A stretch of 8,608 nucleotides of DNA from Phycisphaerales bacterium (GTDB lineage Bacteria; Planctomycetota; Phycisphaerae; Phycisphaerales; UBA1924): assembly GCA_003511945.1 (NCBI GenBank), contig DOJA01000301.1, forward strand, positions 8,638-17,245, given 5' to 3'. Below the pieces are notes generated by a model. It did no database searches, was not told where the DNA came from, and was given only the letters and a program-made list of their open reading frames with translations. The position numbers were made by a program, and so were the translations under genes. Positions 6,008-8,608 of this stretch are shown here, piece after piece. The stretch's first letter is position 1; every line of letters begins with the position of its first letter.

Positions 6008-8590
6008 TCAGCCCCCCGCCATCAGTTCGCGCACGCGCTCGAGGCGTCGGCGGTGGGCGGGCTGGTCGGGCTCGAGGACGGTCAGGGCCTCGATCTGGGC
6101 GGCGGCGCCGGCGAAGTCCTTGCGCTGGATGGCCACGCTCGCCGCCAGCTCGCGGTAGCCCGCGTCGAAGGGCGCGATCCGCGTGGCGCGGATGAGCTTC
6201 GCCCACGCGGGGTCCCACTCCTTCAGCGCGGCGTAGCGGCGCGCCAGTTCAACGGCGTACGCGGGCGTGCTCTGCTCTCGCGCGTCGAGGAACTCCAGGT
6301 GCGGGATCGCGAGCTCCGGGGCCTCCGACGCCAGGCGCATGCGGGCCAGGTGGCGGTGCGGCATCGGGTCCACCGGGCGCAGGGAGGCGTAGCGCTCGAG
6401 CAGGGGGATCATGTCGGGGGTCGGTTCATTGCCCTGGCGCTGCACGCGGACCTCGATCCACGCTTCGAGCGCGTCGGGATGATCCGGCCAGCGCTCGGCG
6501 AGGCGCTGGTACAGGTCGGCGTCGGGCTCGGGGACATCCAGCCCGGCGGGGGACACTCCTGCGAACGCGCTCGCGCCGGCCATGCGGGAGAGCGTGGCGA
6601 GGATGGGCGCGCCGGGCTCGCCCCGCGAGAGCGCGTCCATCACGAGCAGCGCACGGAAGCCGGGCTCGGGCCTCATGCCCCACGACGCGGCGTCGGCCCG
6701 CGCCCACTCGGTGAAGTCGGCCAGGAACTGCGCCTGGGAGATGCCCAGCACGCGCTCCATGACCATCTTCTCGCGCATGCCCTGGGCGTAGAGGTCCATC
6801 ATGTCCAGCGGCGCCCGCGGACCCCAGCGGTGGACGATGTACTGGTGCATCCAGTGCCCCTGCGCGTAGGCCTGCGAGCGGTCGCTGGGCTTCCTGGGGC
6901 GGACGAAGGCGATGTTGATCTCGTCCATGTCGAACAGACCGCCCGTCTCCAGGGCGGCGGTGAGCATCTGGCAGGTTCCATAGTCGCGCGGCGCGCCCTC
7001 GGCGCTGACGGCGGCGGCCTCGGTGAACCACAGCGGGATGCGGTTGTTCGTCCGCGCCAGCGTCAGCGTGTGGATGTACTCGTGGCGCACGACGCGGACC
7101 CAGTCGTAAGGCCCGTTGTGCTTCTTGCCGACCTTGGGCGCCTCCATGGCGATGACCGGGCCTGTCGAGGCGGCGATGGTGTGGATGCCGGTCATCCCCG
7201 TGATGCGGACCGCGAACCACTCGTGGTCGGGCAGCAGCTCGATGACGGTCTTCTGCGCCGGGACAAAGTCGATCGCCGCCACGCCGGTGCGGTGCAGGTC
7301 TTCGAGCGGCTCGAGCATGTCGCGGGCCATGACCTCGTCGACGCCCGGCTTGAAGCGGACGATGAAGTGCTCGCTCTCCAGCGTGGCGTAGGAGGAGAGT
7401 TCCTCCGCGAGGGTCAGACTGTTGGCGGCGCGGATGTTGAAGGGGTCGAGCTCCACCGCGCGTCGGAGGGCGGTCAGCGCGCGGGTGTCGCGCCCCGCCT
7501 GCATCTCCAGCAGCCCGAGTTCGGTGATCGGCTCGGCCCAGTTGGGCTGAAGGGTTGCGGCGCGTTCGAGGTACTCCGCGGCACGCGCGTACTGGCGGTT
7601 CTCGGCCAGCGCCCGCCCGACCTCGAAGAGCGCCAGGGGCGAGCCGGGGGAGACCTGGTTGAACTCCGCGAGCAGGCGCTCGGCCTCGTCCATGTCGTAG
7701 GTGATGGCGGTCGCGCCGGCGACCAGGGCCAGCGCCCCGCGCGACGCGGGGCAGGCGGTCAGCGCCCGCGCCAGCCGGTCGATGGCCAGTTCTGGATCGT
7801 TCTGGCGCAGGGCGGCGCGGGCGCGGATCATCTCCGCGTCGGGGCTGACCACCGGGGCGCCGGCGCCGAACTCGCTTGCGAGGGCTTCGAGTTCGCTCGC
7901 GATGAGCTCGGCCTGCTCGAAGTTGAACGAGTCCACCGACAGCCGCCCGAGCAGCGCCCACGCGCCCGCCGCCTTGGGGTTCAGCGCGAGCACTTCCTGC
8001 AGCGCCTCGGCGGCCTTGGGTCGGTTGTCCTTCTCGTACAGCAGGTGGGCCTGCTCGAGGATCGCGGGCCAGTAGAGCCGGTCGAGCTCCTGCTGGGCGC
8101 GCAGGAGCAGGTCCAGCAGGTTCTGGTAGTCCCCGGCGGCGAGCCCCCGCACGCGGGCGCGCACGCCCAGAGCGCGTGACGCCTCGGTCAGCGTGGGCGC
8201 ATCGGCCGGGGCGCCCTGCGTCAGCCGTTGCACGATGGGCTCGACGGCGTCGTCCGCTTCCTTGAACCGCCCGAGCCCTTCCAGCGCCTCGGCCCGCACA
8301 CGGGCGGCGGGGACGCCCTGGATGCCCTCCAGCATGCGGACCGCGAGTTCCAGTTCGCCCCGGAGGGCGGCGGCTTCCGCCTTGAGCGCCAGGGGGCCCG
8401 TGGCGTCGTGGTACGACGGGTCATCGCACAACCCCGCGATCAGGGCGGCCCGGGCGCGCCGCGCGGGGGAGGTCAGGTCCGCCTCCGTCCACTGGCCATG
8501 GAACACGCGCAGATCGGCGGCTTCCTGCTCGGTGAGGTACACCTGCGCGAGCACCTCCTGGGCGGCGGGCGAAAATGGGGGCGCTTCCAT
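6008..8590 (-). CDS. TPR-rich protein with embedded gluzincin (peptidase MA-like) metalloprotease domain
   Basis: This protein of at least 860 residues has three parts. Residues about 65-395 are tandem TPR-like helical pairs, clearest from 180 to 390 (for example PKAAEALQEVLALNPKAAGA and RAAEYLERAATLQPN). At about 402-635 is a peptidase MA-like domain. It opens with a strand like SEHFIVRFKPG and carries the zinc motif HEYIH (His503, Glu504, His507), followed by LWFTEAAAV, whose Glu524 is at the right distance for the third ligand. The catalytic residues are therefore intact. Residues about 690-855 return to TPR-like helices. It is probably a zinc-dependent peptidase with protein-binding arms; the substrate is unknown. 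No signal peptide or membrane segment is visible from the ATG at 8590. The reading frame stays open to the window edge and no Shine-Dalgarno sequence precedes this ATG, so the real start, perhaps with an export signal, may lie outside. Its 3' end converges on the POT gene. Confidence 0.88.
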   Translation of the reverse strand: MEAPPFSPAAQEVLAQVYLTEQEAADLRVFHGQWTEADLTSPARRARAALIAGLCDDPSYHDATGPLALKAEAAALRGELELAVRMLEGIQGVPAARVRAEALEGLGRFKEADDAVEPIVQRLTQGAPADAPTLTEASRALGVRARVRGLAAGDYQNLLDLLLRAQQELDRLYWPAILEQAHLLYEKDNRPKAAEALQEVLALNPKAAGAWALLGRLSVDSFNFEQAELIASELEALASEFGAGAPVVSPDAEMIRARAALRQNDPELAIDRLARALTACPASRGALALVAGATAITYDMDEAERLLAEFNQVSPGSPLALFEVGRALAENRQYARAAEYLERAATLQPNWAEPITELGLLEMQAGRDTRALTALRRAVELDPFNIRAANSLTLAEELSSYATLESEHFIVRFKPGVDEVMARDMLEPLEDLHRTGVAAIDFVPAQKTVIELLPDHEWFAVRITGMTGIHTIAASTGPVIAMEAPKVGKKHNGPYDWVRVVRHEYIHTLTLARTNNRIPLWFTEAAAVSAEGAPRDYGTCQMLTAALETGGLFDMDEINIAFVRPRKPSDRSQAYAQGHWMHQYIVHRWGPRAPLDMMDLYAQGMREKMVMERVLGISQAQFLADFTEWARADAASWGMRPEPGFRALLVMDALSRGEPGAPILATLSRMAGASAFAGVSPAGLDVPEPDADLYQRLAERWPDHPDALEAWIEVRVQRQGNEPTPDMIPLLERYASLRPVDPMPHRHLARMRLASEAPELAIPHLEFLDAREQSTPAYAVELARRYAALKEWDPAWAKLIRATRIAPFDAGYRELAASVAIQRKDFAGAAAQIEALTVLEPDQPAHRRRLERVRELMAGG

Positions 8591-8608
8591 CCGCTGCGCG
8601 GGTGGGGG

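Noticed and set aside
6053..8179. A 708-codon open frame on the plus strand opposite the TPR-gluzincin gene
   Set aside because: The opposite strand encodes a protein with an intact zinc-protease motif and TPRs. The plus-strand translation is low-complexity in Gly, Val, Arg, His and Leu without recognisable motifs, as expected from a shadow frame in GC-rich DNA.

Overview
This is a very GC-rich bacterial window with four long protein-coding genes and little intergenic DNA. The gene types, the scarcity of Shine-Dalgarno sequences (only one of three visible starts has one) and a GACGGGCG-type palindromic repeat at the left edge suggest a planctomycete, possibly Phycisphaerae-like. That assignment is inference; there is no rRNA or phylogenetic marker here to test it.

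Layout, left to right. Positions 1-95 are non-coding and hold two copies of a 19-bp near-palindrome. Positions 96-2507 (minus) encode an 803-residue membrane-anchored protein: three predicted N-terminal membrane segments, a long charged coiled-coil region, a Gln/Gly/Ser/Pro-rich linker containing a perfect 15-bp tandem repeat, and a C-terminal island that looks constrained. It resembles DUF4175-type proteins, but only loosely. Positions 2541-4133 (minus) encode a complete glucose-6-phosphate dehydrogenase (zwf). It lies 33 bp upstream of the membrane protein gene, so the two may be co-transcribed in the order zwf then membrane protein. Positions 4134-4323 are a divergent promoter region. Positions 4324-5985 (plus) encode a POT/PTR2-family proton-coupled oligopeptide transporter with all signature motifs. 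After 22 bp, positions 6008-8590 (minus) encode a convergent TPR-rich protein with an embedded gluzincin (peptidase MA-like) metalloprotease domain. The true start of that last gene may lie beyond the right edge.

Functionally the genes do not form an obvious single pathway. zwf supplies NADPH and feeds the oxidative pentose phosphate route, POT imports di- and tripeptides, and the gluzincin protein is a putative peptidase or scaffold. A link between the peptidase and the peptide importer is conceivable, but the two are convergent and cannot share a promoter. I see no CRISPR array, tRNA, rRNA, insertion sequence, phage gene or defence cassette. I do not think the window shows a demonstrable new system. 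The least-described items are the 803-residue protein, the TPR-gluzincin-TPR protein and the palindromic repeat.
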